From Oscillospiraceae bacterium (GTDB lineage Bacteria; Bacillota; Clostridia; Oscillospirales; Ruminococcaceae): a stretch of DNA of 11,421 nt. Position numbers and translations under genes: made by a program. A model generated the notes under the pieces. The model did no database searches. It saw only the letters and a program-made list of their open reading frames with translations, and was not told the origin of the DNA. Each line of letters opens with the position of its first letter. Within the stretch, counting starts at the first letter, position 1. The stretch spans positions 1-11,421 of the forward strand of contig JAIEDJ010000257.1 in the NCBI GenBank assembly GCA_029068025.1, written 5' to 3'. Positions 5,190-11,193 of the stretch are shown here, piece after piece.

Positions 5190-6527
5190 TTACTGATCAT
5201 TTGTTTTTGTGTTTTCGTCCGAAGCCGACTCTTTAGCGGAATCGTCTTCGGCGCTTTTTTTGTCCTCGTTATCCGAGGATCCCGCGCTTTCCTCTGCGGG
5301 AGCGGGTTCTTCCGATTTTTCTTCAGATATGGCGGCTGTATCCGTCTTTTCCTCTTTCAAAGCGGGTTCTTCCGCGCTTTCCACAGTCGGAGCTGATTCT
5401 TCCGACTTTTCCTTTGCCGGGGCAGATTCTTCCGGCTTTTCTTTTTCGGAAGCGGGTTCTTCCGTGTTTTCTTCAGCAGGAGCAGGCTCTTCCGAGTTTT
5501 CCTTCGCGGAATCGGATTCTTTTGTACTTTCCTCCGATTTTTCGGTATCATCTCCGAGAATACTCGGCGCGGTTCCGTTCTTCTTTGCTTTGCGCTGACG
5601 CTCGACTTCAAGATCGTGCTCGATAAGCGCCTTTGACGCGTCGGAATTTACATACAGCACTGTTCCTTTTTTCTTGGTGATGATCTTGAATACCACTAAA
5701 AGTATGATCGCAGCGGTGAAGGATACTGCCGCCAGCACCTGCGACACGCGGAAGCTGCCCCAATAAAGGCTGTCTGTGCGCAGTCCCTCAATGAACATTC
5801 TTCCGAAGCCGTACCACGCGATATACAGCAGAGATAGCTCGCCGTCGTAGCTTCGCAGCTTCTTTGAGTAAATATGCAGGAAGATAAATCCAAGCAGGCA
5901 CCATGTGCTTTCGTAAAGAAAGCATGGATGTACGGGCGCTGCGCTGCCCATTTCCTCGGCAATGCGCGAGCCTGTCATTCCGAAGATCCAATCGGGAGAA
6001 CAGTAGTCGCCGTATGCCTCCTGATTGATGAAGTTCCCCCATCTGCCGATCGACTGTCCGATGAGAAAGCCGAGCGACGCGAGATCTGCCATCGCGAAAA
6101 AGTTCACCTTGCGTATACGGCAGAAAATAAAGCCTATCACCACTGCGCCGATAATGCCGCCGTAGATCGCTATCCCGCCGTCCCGGATCGTTGTGAACAT
6201 TGTTATGACATTATATTTTGGTTCAAAACCCGGCTCAAGATTCCGGAAAACGCAGTAGTATATCCTAGCGAACAAAAATCCTCCGATGATCGCCGCGAAA
6301 ATAACGTCAAACGCCCTGTCCTTGACTATGCCGAAGTCGCGCGTCACGCGGCGCATGGCGTAGATATACGCCAGCACCACTCCCAGCGCGATCAGTATGC
6401 CGTACCAATAGATCTGCACGCCGAATACGCCGAAGCTCCTTGAATACAGTATCTCCGTTCCATGAAACAGATTCGGAAATTCAACTGTAAGTTCATTTGA
6501 TGCCGAACTTAAAACTGACAAATTCAT
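5190..6527 (-). CDS. lgt: Prolipoprotein diacylglyceryl transferase with long acidic C-terminal tail
   Basis: Transfers the diacylglyceryl group from phosphatidylglycerol to the lipobox Cys of prolipoproteins in the cytoplasmic membrane, the first step of lipoprotein maturation. The core (about 25-285) has several membrane helices and the signature GRWGNFINQEAYGD (161-174). It also has DGGIAIYGG (117-124), HPCFLYES (200-207) and YGFGRMFIEGLRTDSL (239-254), which carry the conserved His/Arg/Glu positions of the family. Usual length is 260-300; this protein has 445 because of a hydrophilic tail from about 284, with seven 10-residue repeats at 346-415 (see repeat entry). The start overlaps the yfmH stop (ATGA) and has AAAGGAG upstream. 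Lgt is firm; the tail's role is unknown. It should face the cytoplasm if the topology follows E. coli Lgt. Confidence 0.96.
   Translation of the reverse strand: MNLSVLSSASNELTVEFPNLFHGTEILYSRSFGVFGVQIYWYGILIALGVVLAYIYAMRRVTRDFGIVKDRAFDVIFAAIIGGFLFARIYYCVFRNLEPGFEPKYNVITMFTTIRDGGIAIYGGIIGAVVIGFIFCRIRKVNFFAMADLASLGFLIGQSIGRWGNFINQEAYGDYCSPDWIFGMTGSRIAEEMGSAAPVHPCFLYESTWCLLGFIFLHIYSKKLRSYDGELSLLYIAWYGFGRMFIEGLRTDSLYWGSFRVSQVLAAVSFTAAIILLVVFKIITKKKGTVLYVNSDASKALIEHDLEVERQRKAKKNGTAPSILGDDTEKSEESTKESDSAKENSEEPAPAEENTEEPASEKEKPEESAPAKEKSEESAPTVESAEEPALKEEKTDTAAISEEKSEEPAPAEESAGSSDNEDKKSAEDDSAKESASDENTKTNDQ
5283..5492 (-). repeat. 30-bp coding repeats in the lgt tail
   Basis: Seven degenerate 10-residue units at Lgt residues 346-415: EEPAPAEENT, EEPASEKEKP, EESAPAKEKS, EESAPTVESA, EEPALKEEKT, DTAAISEEKS, EEPAPAEESA. 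At DNA level the plus strand shows recurrent (G/A)TTCTTCCG blocks at 30-bp steps, so the tail probably grew by slippage or unequal recombination and could vary in number between strains. Confidence 0.85.
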
Positions 6528-7795
6528 AGATTCTCCTTTGAAATGATAGAAATGCTTGCGTTGTCCTCATCTAGCGCGTACAAATGTTCGAGCAGCTTAT
6601 CGTAATTCGCCGCCGCTGCCGTGTCTATTACGGAGAACGGCTCAGCGTCCGCAAGTGCCGCCTCCGAGAGCGTGCTTGCGACGGAATCAACGTTGTTATA
6701 ATCACGAACCAAGGCTCCGTATGTCGCGCGCTTGATCCGCTCGAATTCCTCCTTTGACGGCGGCACGGTCTTAAACGCGTCTATGCGGCGTTGGATCTCG
6801 GCGAGAACGCGGTCGGGATCGTCGCTTTCCCCTCTCGCGAACGGAAACAGATGTCCGCGTCCGCTGAATACCCCGACGGAGAATTCCTCGTTGAGCAGAC
6901 TGTTTTTGCGCATTTCCTCGAAAAAGTCCGAGGTATCGCCCAGCATTATGTCAAACAGAATATTATGGTAAACATAGTCCTCCACGCTCTCAGCGCCGTT
7001 CTTTGACGGCATCTTGAAGCCGATCTCAAAAATCGGCTTGGCTACGGGCATTGCAAGCTCCGTGCGGCGGCGGTTCACGCCGAGCGGTTCATCGAACGGC
7101 TCTGCCTTGATGTCAAGCGCGGGGCGGCTTTTCAGTCTGCTTTCGCATACCGCAATGACTTCATCGGGATCGAAGTTCCCCGAAACGCACAGGAACATAT
7201 TAGCGGGATTGTAGTAGGCGTTGTAGCAGTCGTAGAGCGTCTTTTCGGTGATCTCGGCAATGCTTTCAACCGTGCCCGCTATGTCGTTGCGGACGGGATT
7301 TTTGCTGTACAGACCCTCCAGCAGGTTGGTAAAAACGCGCCAGCTCGGGTTGTCGCGGTACATGGTGATCTCCTGACCGATTATCCCGCGCTCTTTTTCG
7401 ACATTCTCCGCCGTGAAATACGGATCCTGGACAAAGTCCAGCAGTATCTCCAGATTTTTGCGGAAGCTGTCCGCGCAGCTGAAATAATATTGCGTGTAGT
7501 CAAAGCTGGTTCCCGCGTTGCAGGATGCTCCTGTCTGCGCAAACAGCGAGAACGCGTCCTTTTCCTCGCTCTCAAACAGCTTGTGCTCGAGATAGTGCGC
7601 GGTGCCGTCCGGGATACGCGTGAATTCTCCGCCGTTTACGGAAAAGCTGTTGTCCTGCGAGCCAAAGCGCGCGGAAAACTGTGCCACCGCCGCGGAATAT
7701 CCCTCCATTGGCAGCATAAATACATTAAGCCCTCCGGGGGCGGTATATTTAAGGCAGGTCTCTTTTATGACGCTGCCGTAGATCTTCTCGGTCAT
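6524..7795 (-). CDS. yfmH: M16-family zinc protease, YfmH/YmfH type (active subunit)
   Basis: A 423-residue member of the M16 (pitrilysin/insulinase) family. The inverted zinc motif HYLEH is at H67-E70-H71, and the third ligand is most likely E142 in the segment ERGIIGQEI, about 75 residues on, as the family requires. FDYTQYYFSC and the C-terminal half fit the usual two-domain half-clamshell. In Bacillus the homologue YmfH stands beside YmfF in a locus linked to 5-aminopentanol modification of elongation factor P, and NCBI names the pair YfmF/YfmH accordingly. The biochemical role is not settled. It overlaps yfmF upstream and lgt downstream by 4 nt each, indicating translational coupling in one operon. 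It is expected to be cytoplasmic: no signal peptide is visible. Confidence 0.93.
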   Translation of the reverse strand: MTEKIYGSVIKETCLKYTAPGGLNVFMLPMEGYSAAVAQFSARFGSQDNSFSVNGGEFTRIPDGTAHYLEHKLFESEEKDAFSLFAQTGASCNAGTSFDYTQYYFSCADSFRKNLEILLDFVQDPYFTAENVEKERGIIGQEITMYRDNPSWRVFTNLLEGLYSKNPVRNDIAGTVESIAEITEKTLYDCYNAYYNPANMFLCVSGNFDPDEVIAVCESRLKSRPALDIKAEPFDEPLGVNRRRTELAMPVAKPIFEIGFKMPSKNGAESVEDYVYHNILFDIMLGDTSDFFEEMRKNSLLNEEFSVGVFSGRGHLFPFARGESDDPDRVLAEIQRRIDAFKTVPPSKEEFERIKRATYGALVRDYNNVDSVASTLSEAALADAEPFSVIDTAAAANYDKLLEHLYALDEDNASISIISKENL

Positions 7796-9060
7796 TGACT
7801 GTCCTCCCCCGAAAGCGTGTATACGGTGTCAAGCGCGAGCTGTCTTGCGGCGGCTTGTATCCGCGCCGAGTCCACCCTTGCGATCTCCGCGCGGTATTCC
7901 TCGGGCGAGAGTATCTTCTCGTCTGTGATCTGGTTCAGATGCCAGCCTATAAGCGCTGTGGCACTGTCGTACAGCGTGGAGATCTGGTTTCCGATCTCCA
8001 GACGCGCGGTCTCCAGCTCCTCATCGGTCACTCCGTTTTGGCGGATATCCTCTATTTCGGACAGAATGGCTTCCTCGGTTCGCTTGAGGTTCTGCGGCTC
8101 CACTCCGGCATACGCCGTCAGAACGCGCTTGCTTTTATTGGCGGTGCAGGCGCAGTAGTAGCACAGCGACTGCTTTTCGCGGATATTTTCAAAGAACCGC
8201 GAGGTGGTCATTCCTCCGAGGATCATTGACAGCATGGTAAACGCGTATCTGTCCGAAAGCTCGGGCGCTTTGAAATACATTCTGAGTATCGCCTGCTGCA
8301 TTGGCAGCTTGTCCGTCACATATACGGGCTTGGGCTTAAGAACGGACGGGACGACGTCGAGCTTGCAGATATCGCGTCTTTGTACCTTGGAAAAAATACC
8401 GGTCAGAATATCTTCGGCGGCGGAAAAATCCCCGCTGCCCGCCGCGAATATCTCAACGTGCGCGCGCTCGGGTATGCGGAGGTATGCTTCATACGCCGAC
8501 CGCGCGGTGACAAGCTCAGCCTGCTCGTGTGTGCCGTTCGGTGAAAGCTCCATGGGTTCTCCGACAAAGGCGGTCTTGTTGGCGTTCTGCATGGCATAAG
8601 CGGCCTTGTCGTTGATCACGCTGTCGATGGTGTCGATCAGCTCCGCCTTCATAAGAGCGGTGATGTTCTCGTCGAACGCTCCGTTTTCGGCGTTGGGAGC
8701 GAGTATGCACTCCCTGAGCAGCTCACACATATCCGCTTCGAGATCCTCTCCGTTCAGAGCGTAGCGGTTGTCAAGAATACCCGAGCGCACCAAAGTAGTG
8801 CGCTTGTCCCATTGCCCGAATGCCGTGGCGGAGGTAAGGGAAGCGTCATAAAGCTCCGACAGCCGTCTTGAAAGCGACGAGTAGCTCGGAAATTTTTTGC
8901 AGCAATCCGTCAGGATATACGCCGCCGCCGCGTAATCCGCGCGGGGCAGCTCGTCGTAATCGGTGAAGAAATACAGCAGGAATTGATTTACTTTAAAGCG
9001 TTTATCCGTTATTTTATTGAAAAAAACGCCGTCCGCTGTCTGTTTGCGTTCAAAAATAAT
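7792..9060 (-). CDS. yfmF: M16-like protein, YfmF/YmfF type (non-catalytic partner), apparent AUU start
   Basis: About 422 residues, the usual family length, when read from 9060. It lacks the HXXEH zinc motif and is thus the expected inactive partner of the adjacent YfmH. Family features include the N-terminal ERKQTADGVFFNKITDKRFKVNQF, SRRLSELYDASL, LGGMTTSRFFENIREKQSLCYYC and YAGVEPQNL. The frame is open from the TAA at 9073-9075 (the stop of the upstream gene) and has no ATG, GTG or TTG until TTG/GTG at 8796/8793, which would delete some 88 conserved-looking residues and have no proper ribosome site. AAAGGA (9072-9067) lies 6 nt before ATT at 9060 and 9 nt before ATT at 9057. I therefore place the start at an AUU; the exact codon (9060 or 9057) is uncertain. 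Confidence 0.85.
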   Translation of the reverse strand: MIFERKQTADGVFFNKITDKRFKVNQFLLYFFTDYDELPRADYAAAAYILTDCCKKFPSYSSLSRRLSELYDASLTSATAFGQWDKRTTLVRSGILDNRYALNGEDLEADMCELLRECILAPNAENGAFDENITALMKAELIDTIDSVINDKAAYAMQNANKTAFVGEPMELSPNGTHEQAELVTARSAYEAYLRIPERAHVEIFAAGSGDFSAAEDILTGIFSKVQRRDICKLDVVPSVLKPKPVYVTDKLPMQQAILRMYFKAPELSDRYAFTMLSMILGGMTTSRFFENIREKQSLCYYCACTANKSKRVLTAYAGVEPQNLKRTEEAILSEIEDIRQNGVTDEELETARLEIGNQISTLYDSATALIGWHLNQITDEKILSPEEYRAEIARVDSARIQAAARQLALDTVYTLSGEDSQ

Positions 9061-9072
9061 TATCAGTCCTTT

Positions 9073-9321
9073 TTATTTTTTTGTGGTTTTGCTTGATTTG
9101 GTGCTTTTCCCGGAACCTTTGGAGCCTGCGGAGCCTTTTTTGGAAGTGCTCGGATCCAGCATATCCAGAACCGCTTTGCCGACTTTCCTTTCAAGCCCCG
9201 CCTTTGTGGTGGGGATACCTGTTTTACGCGCGAATTTCTGCTTTGCGGCGGTTATGCCGAGAGCGCGTTTCCAGCTGAACGAAAGCCCGGGGATCCCGGT
9301 GCCGCTTTTCTTGGTTGCCAT
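9073..9321 (-). CDS. Small basic protein with Lys/Ser/Gly tail, unknown function
   Basis: An 82-residue, strongly basic protein. The start at 9321 (MATKKSGTG) is chosen because AAGGAGG ends 7 nt upstream; an in-frame ATG much further upstream (9474) would run through the repeat element. The N-terminal part reads IPGLSFSWKRALGITAAKQK and continues FARKTGIPTTKAGLERKVGKAV; it looks like a compact helical domain that might bind nucleic acid or pack against a partner. From about residue 57 the protein is a low-complexity tail of K, S, G and T with KKGSAGSKGSGKSTKSSKTTKK-like composition, as in histone-H1-type disordered tails. Proteins with a similar SFSWKRALGI segment seem familiar from phage and gut Firmicutes genomes, but I cannot name a family. 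It is 12 nt upstream of yfmF and probably in its operon. Confidence 0.75.
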   Translation of the reverse strand: MATKKSGTGIPGLSFSWKRALGITAAKQKFARKTGIPTTKAGLERKVGKAVLDMLDPSTSKKGSAGSKGSGKSTKSSKTTKK

Positions 9322-9343
9322 AATTTGCCTCCTTGTTTTAAAA

Positions 9344-9471
9344 AATTTCAAAATACACATCACCACGGCATGCTCCGCGCCAGCGTTTTGTGCACAGCGC
9401 ATAATGCGTGCACTCCGCTTAGCCGTGCTGACGGTACCGGGCGAAATTAAAATTTCGCCCTTTTTGAAATT
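9344..9471. repeat. TIR-bounded palindromic intergenic element, copy 2
   Basis: Ends are AATTTCAAAA (9344-9353) and TTTTGAAATT (9462-9471). Inside: CACGGC/GCCGTG (9364-9369 with 9422-9427), a palindromic GTGCACAGCGCAT/AATGCGTGCAC core (9390-9413), CTCCGCTTAGCCG, and the perfect hairpin GGGCGAAATT-AA-AATTTCGCCC (9439-9460). Compared with copy 1, the hairpin base changes from GGTC/GACC to GGGC/GCCC on both arms, a compensating change. The left end lies just before the Shine-Dalgarno of the small basic protein gene, the same placement as copy 1 before folD. The flank 9474-9499 carries CGTGTTTAAAACGTTGATCTTGG. Confidence 0.75.
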
Positions 9472-9513
9472 CATGCGTGTTTAAAACGTTGATCTTGGTC
9501 GTTTATCATAAAG

Positions 9514-9637
9514 AATTTCAAAAACGTGCAACGCTGCACGCTGCACTAGCCAAGCGCCGAATGCTCACTCCGCTGACGCTCCGTTCCGTTAGTATTTTGC
9601 GCGGAGCGCAAAATGCGGGCACTTGCTTTTTGAAATT
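9514..9637. repeat. TIR-bounded palindromic intergenic element, copy 3
   Basis: Ends are AATTTCAAAA (9514-9523) and TTTTGAAATT (9628-9637). It shares CGCTCCGTTCCGTT with copy 1 and has its own perfect hairpin TTTTGCGC-GGA-GCGCAAAA (9595-9613) plus GTGCA/TGCAC repeats near 9526-9545. It lacks the AAATTAAAATTT hairpin of the other two, so it is the most divergent copy. It stands 42 bp from copy 2, in the same gap, with no coding capacity. Confidence 0.68.
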
Positions 9638-9644
9638 TCTCCGG

Positions 9645-9750
9645 CGCTTTTAAATTGTTGATCTTGGCGTTAGAGCCTTTGCCTGCATGTTTATAACGTT
9701 GATCTTGGCGTAGAGTGATTTACTGCACTGGTATAGCGTTGATCTTGGCG
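9645..9750. repeat. Three spaced GTTGATCTTGGC units (about 40-bp period)
   Basis: Exact GTTGATCTTGGC at 9657-9668, 9698-9709 and 9738-9749 (steps of 41 and 40 bp), with a fourth, GTTGATCTTGGT, at 9488-9499 after element 2. Each is preceded by a TTTA/TATA-type stretch (TTTATAAC, TTTTAAAT, GTATAGC) and the first two continue GTTAGAG/GTAGAG. The remaining part of the gap up to the K+ channel stop (9751-9808) shows nothing I recognise. Confidence 0.7.
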
Positions 9751-9808
9751 AAATCCGGAAGTCGATCAAAATCCGCGCGAAACACGCACCTTAACTATCA
9801 ACTATTCA

Positions 9809-10627
9809 TTATTTGTCGAGCTTATGTCCGCAGTACGGGCAAAAATGCTTCCGGTTCTCCGGATCCTCGGAATCCTTTTGCTGAAGCTGTTCGGAAAAGC
9901 CGGCCGTGATGATACCCGTAGGAACGGCGACCAGTCCTATTCCCAGCAAAGCAATAACGGCGCTCATAATTTTTCCGAGAACGGTCACCGGAACTATGTC
10001 ACCGTAACCGACGGTCGTCAGAGTTGCTATCGCCCACCACATACCGGAAAGCGCATTGTCGAACTTTTCGGGCTGAGCGTCGTGCTCCGCGTCGTACATC
10101 ATCACCGACGCAATGATCATCAGCAGCGTTACGATCAGCATTGATGAGATCAGCTGGCTTGCCTTTCTGCGGAAAACAGCGGCGATATCACGCAGCGCGG
10201 TGGTGTAGCGGTTTACTTTGAATACACGCAGCAGTCTTACGAGCTTCAGCAGACGCAGTACGATAAAGTTGCCGGACAGGAACGTGATAAGGCTTGGAAG
10301 AAGCGAAACAAGATCTATGACCGCCATTGGCGAGCGCATATATCTGAGCCGCGCCCGTGCGGGCGGAAGCTGAGTATACTTAAAATCGGCAGTCCAAACG
10401 CGAACAACGTATTCTATCGAAAACACAGCCACGGAGATATATTCAAAGACGTGTGAAAAAGCCGCTATCTGCGCGGGAAGATCAAAGGTCTCCGCGATGA
10501 TAAGCGCCACATTCAGCAAAATAAGCGTCATCAGAAATATGTCGCAGACCTTGCTGAGCACGTCGTTCGGATGCGCGACCTCAATGACCTCGTATATTCG
10601 TTTTTTTATTTTATTGATCTTATTCAT
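9809..10627 (-). CDS. Voltage-gated-type six-helix K+ channel with CPYCG tail
   Basis: A 272-residue ion transport protein of the plasma membrane, built as six membrane helices with a pore loop. Helices are near 28-45, 60-78, 100-118, an S4-like 122-140, 158-176 and 217-243. S4 carries Arg/Lys at every third position (R125, K128, R131, R134, K137), the voltage-sensor pattern. The selectivity filter TTVGYGD (204-210) is that of potassium channels. The subunit size fits a homotetramer of the Kv/KvAP kind. The C-terminus ends HFCPYCGHKLDK, half of a zinc ribbon with one CxxC, so metal binding would need a second subunit. AAGGA lies 6 nt before the ATG. It is followed by a 487-nt repeat-filled gap, so it is probably monocistronic. 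Confidence 0.95.
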   Translation of the reverse strand: MNKINKIKKRIYEVIEVAHPNDVLSKVCDIFLMTLILLNVALIIAETFDLPAQIAAFSHVFEYISVAVFSIEYVVRVWTADFKYTQLPPARARLRYMRSPMAVIDLVSLLPSLITFLSGNFIVLRLLKLVRLLRVFKVNRYTTALRDIAAVFRRKASQLISSMLIVTLLMIIASVMMYDAEHDAQPEKFDNALSGMWWAIATLTTVGYGDIVPVTVLGKIMSAVIALLGIGLVAVPTGIITAGFSEQLQQKDSEDPENRKHFCPYCGHKLDK

Positions 10628-10649
10628 TTGTCATCCTTAATTTTAAAAC

Positions 10650-10710
10650 GGTTTGCAAGCGGCGAAGCCGCCACACCCTTTATTATAACACATTGGGGAA
10701 TTTTTTTCCA
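10650..10710 (-). promoter_or_regulatory. Promoter and short leader of the K+ channel gene
   Basis: On the minus strand TGGAAA (10710-10705), a 17-bp spacer and TATAAT (10687-10682), with extended TGTGT before the -10; the -35 is weak (4 of 6). The leader of about 50 nt holds a small GC-rich hairpin GCGGC-TTC-GCCGC before the Shine-Dalgarno. The -10 region TGTGnTATAATAAA resembles those of dgt and the structured RNA. Confidence 0.65.
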
Positions 10711-10737
10711 CAGTTTTTTTGAATTTTCACTTTAAAA

Positions 10738-10764
10738 ATAAAAAAAATGAGCCGAAACGGCTCA
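10738..10764 (-). terminator. Intrinsic terminator of the small RNA
   Basis: On the minus strand TGAGCCG (10764-10758), loop TTT and CGGCTCA (10754-10748) make a 7-bp stem followed by seven T (10747-10741), then ATTTT. It ends the RNA before the K+ channel promoter 28 nt on. Confidence 0.9.
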
Positions 10765-10853
10765 AAATCAAATTATAAAATATGTGTAGAACAAAAGAAA
10801 GGAGACAACTAAACAAACAAATGACTCGGAGGTGATTCCGTGTTCCTTTGTTT
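10741..10853 (-). ncRNA. Candidate small RNA with two anti-Shine-Dalgarno motifs (about 113 nt)
   Basis: A minus-strand unit with a perfect consensus promoter (10888-10860), predicted start at 10853-10852 and an intrinsic terminator ending near 10741. The 5' part folds as CAAACAAA/UUUGUUUG (10854-10847 with 10821-10814), enclosing a hairpin CGGA-AUCACC-UCCG (10840-10827). The loop and 3' arm read AUCACCUCC, identical to part of the 16S rRNA 3' tail. A second stretch GUCUCCUUUCUUUU (about 10807-10794) lies in the unpaired middle and contains CUCCUUUCU, also a 16S tail sequence. Both could pair with Shine-Dalgarno sites, as C-rich motifs do in Firmicutes sRNAs such as RsaE/RoxS. No open reading frame of note is on this strand. 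Promoter and terminator are seen; the regulatory role is inferred. Confidence 0.72.
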
Positions 10854-10859
10854 GATTAT

Positions 10860-10888
10860 ATTATACAGTATTGTCAGATGTTTGTCAA
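10860..10888 (-). promoter_or_regulatory. Consensus sigma-A promoter of the small RNA
   Basis: On the minus strand TTGACA (10888-10883), a 17-bp spacer and TATAAT (10865-10860): 12 of 12 consensus bases at ideal spacing. Confidence 0.93.
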
Positions 10889-11089
10889 TAGTTTTTTGTG
10901 ATTTTTTACAATTTCGACAATATGCACAAAACAAATTTTGTCATATTAAACAATTTAACAACAAATTTTAAGTAATAAACGATAATTTACATTTTTACCA
11001 AAAAAATTGAACAAATTTGCGGACAATATATTAAAATTCGACAAACTTTTTACTCGTAAAAAAAACGGAAAAATTATCGGCGAAATCCC
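10889..11089. other. AT-rich spacer with recurrent GACAA/TTTGT motifs
   Basis: About 200 bases of very high AT content between the small RNA promoter and the rplU promoter, with A-tracts (for example 11058-11065) that could act as an UP element for rplU. CGACAA, GGACAA and TGACAA recur (10915, 11020, 11039, 11091 regions). I see no gene, RNA or terminator here that I can support. Confidence 0.5.
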
Positions 11090-11118
11090 TTGACAAATCG
11101 TGCCGTTTGTGATATAAT
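11090..11118 (+). promoter_or_regulatory. Consensus sigma-A promoter of the rplU operon
   Basis: TTGACA (11090-11095), a 17-bp spacer and TATAAT (11113-11118): 12 of 12 consensus bases, as expected for a ribosomal protein operon. An A-rich tract lies upstream. Predicted transcription start is near 11125. Confidence 0.95.
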
Positions 11119-11124
11119 AATAAA

Positions 11125-11193
11125 GCCGCTTGTGCAGGGTATCAAAGCATAGCACCTTGACACAGCGAGTCTGAATAAAAAGAGGTATAAACT
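11125..11193 (+). promoter_or_regulatory. rplU 5' leader, probable L21 leader element
   Basis: About 70 nt between promoter and ATG with a stem GTGC...GCAC (11132-11135 with 11152-11155), a second short stem GAC/GTC (11159-11161 with 11169-11171), and then AAUAAAAAGAGGU as Shine-Dalgarno region. Position and layout fit the L21 leader known before rplU in Firmicutes, where L21 is thought to regulate its own operon. Called on context; a covariance-model match was not run. Confidence 0.5.

Noticed and set aside
5031..5611. Open frames on both strands over the lgt tail
   Set aside because: They arise from the low-complexity 30-bp repeats and have no ribosome sites; lgt explains the region.
9322..9474. 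N-terminal extension of the small basic protein to an ATG at 9474
   Set aside because: The extension would translate the palindromic repeat element, while AAGGAGG stands directly before the ATG at 9321.
9645..9750. CRISPR array from regularly spaced GTTGATCTTGGC
   Set aside because: The conserved core is only 12 bp, the intervening stretches are partly similar to each other rather than unique, and no cas genes are present.
10955..11155. 66-codon minus-strand frame over the rplU promoter and leader
   Set aside because: Covers a consensus promoter and leader in very AT-rich DNA, has no Shine-Dalgarno, and codes for a low-complexity peptide.
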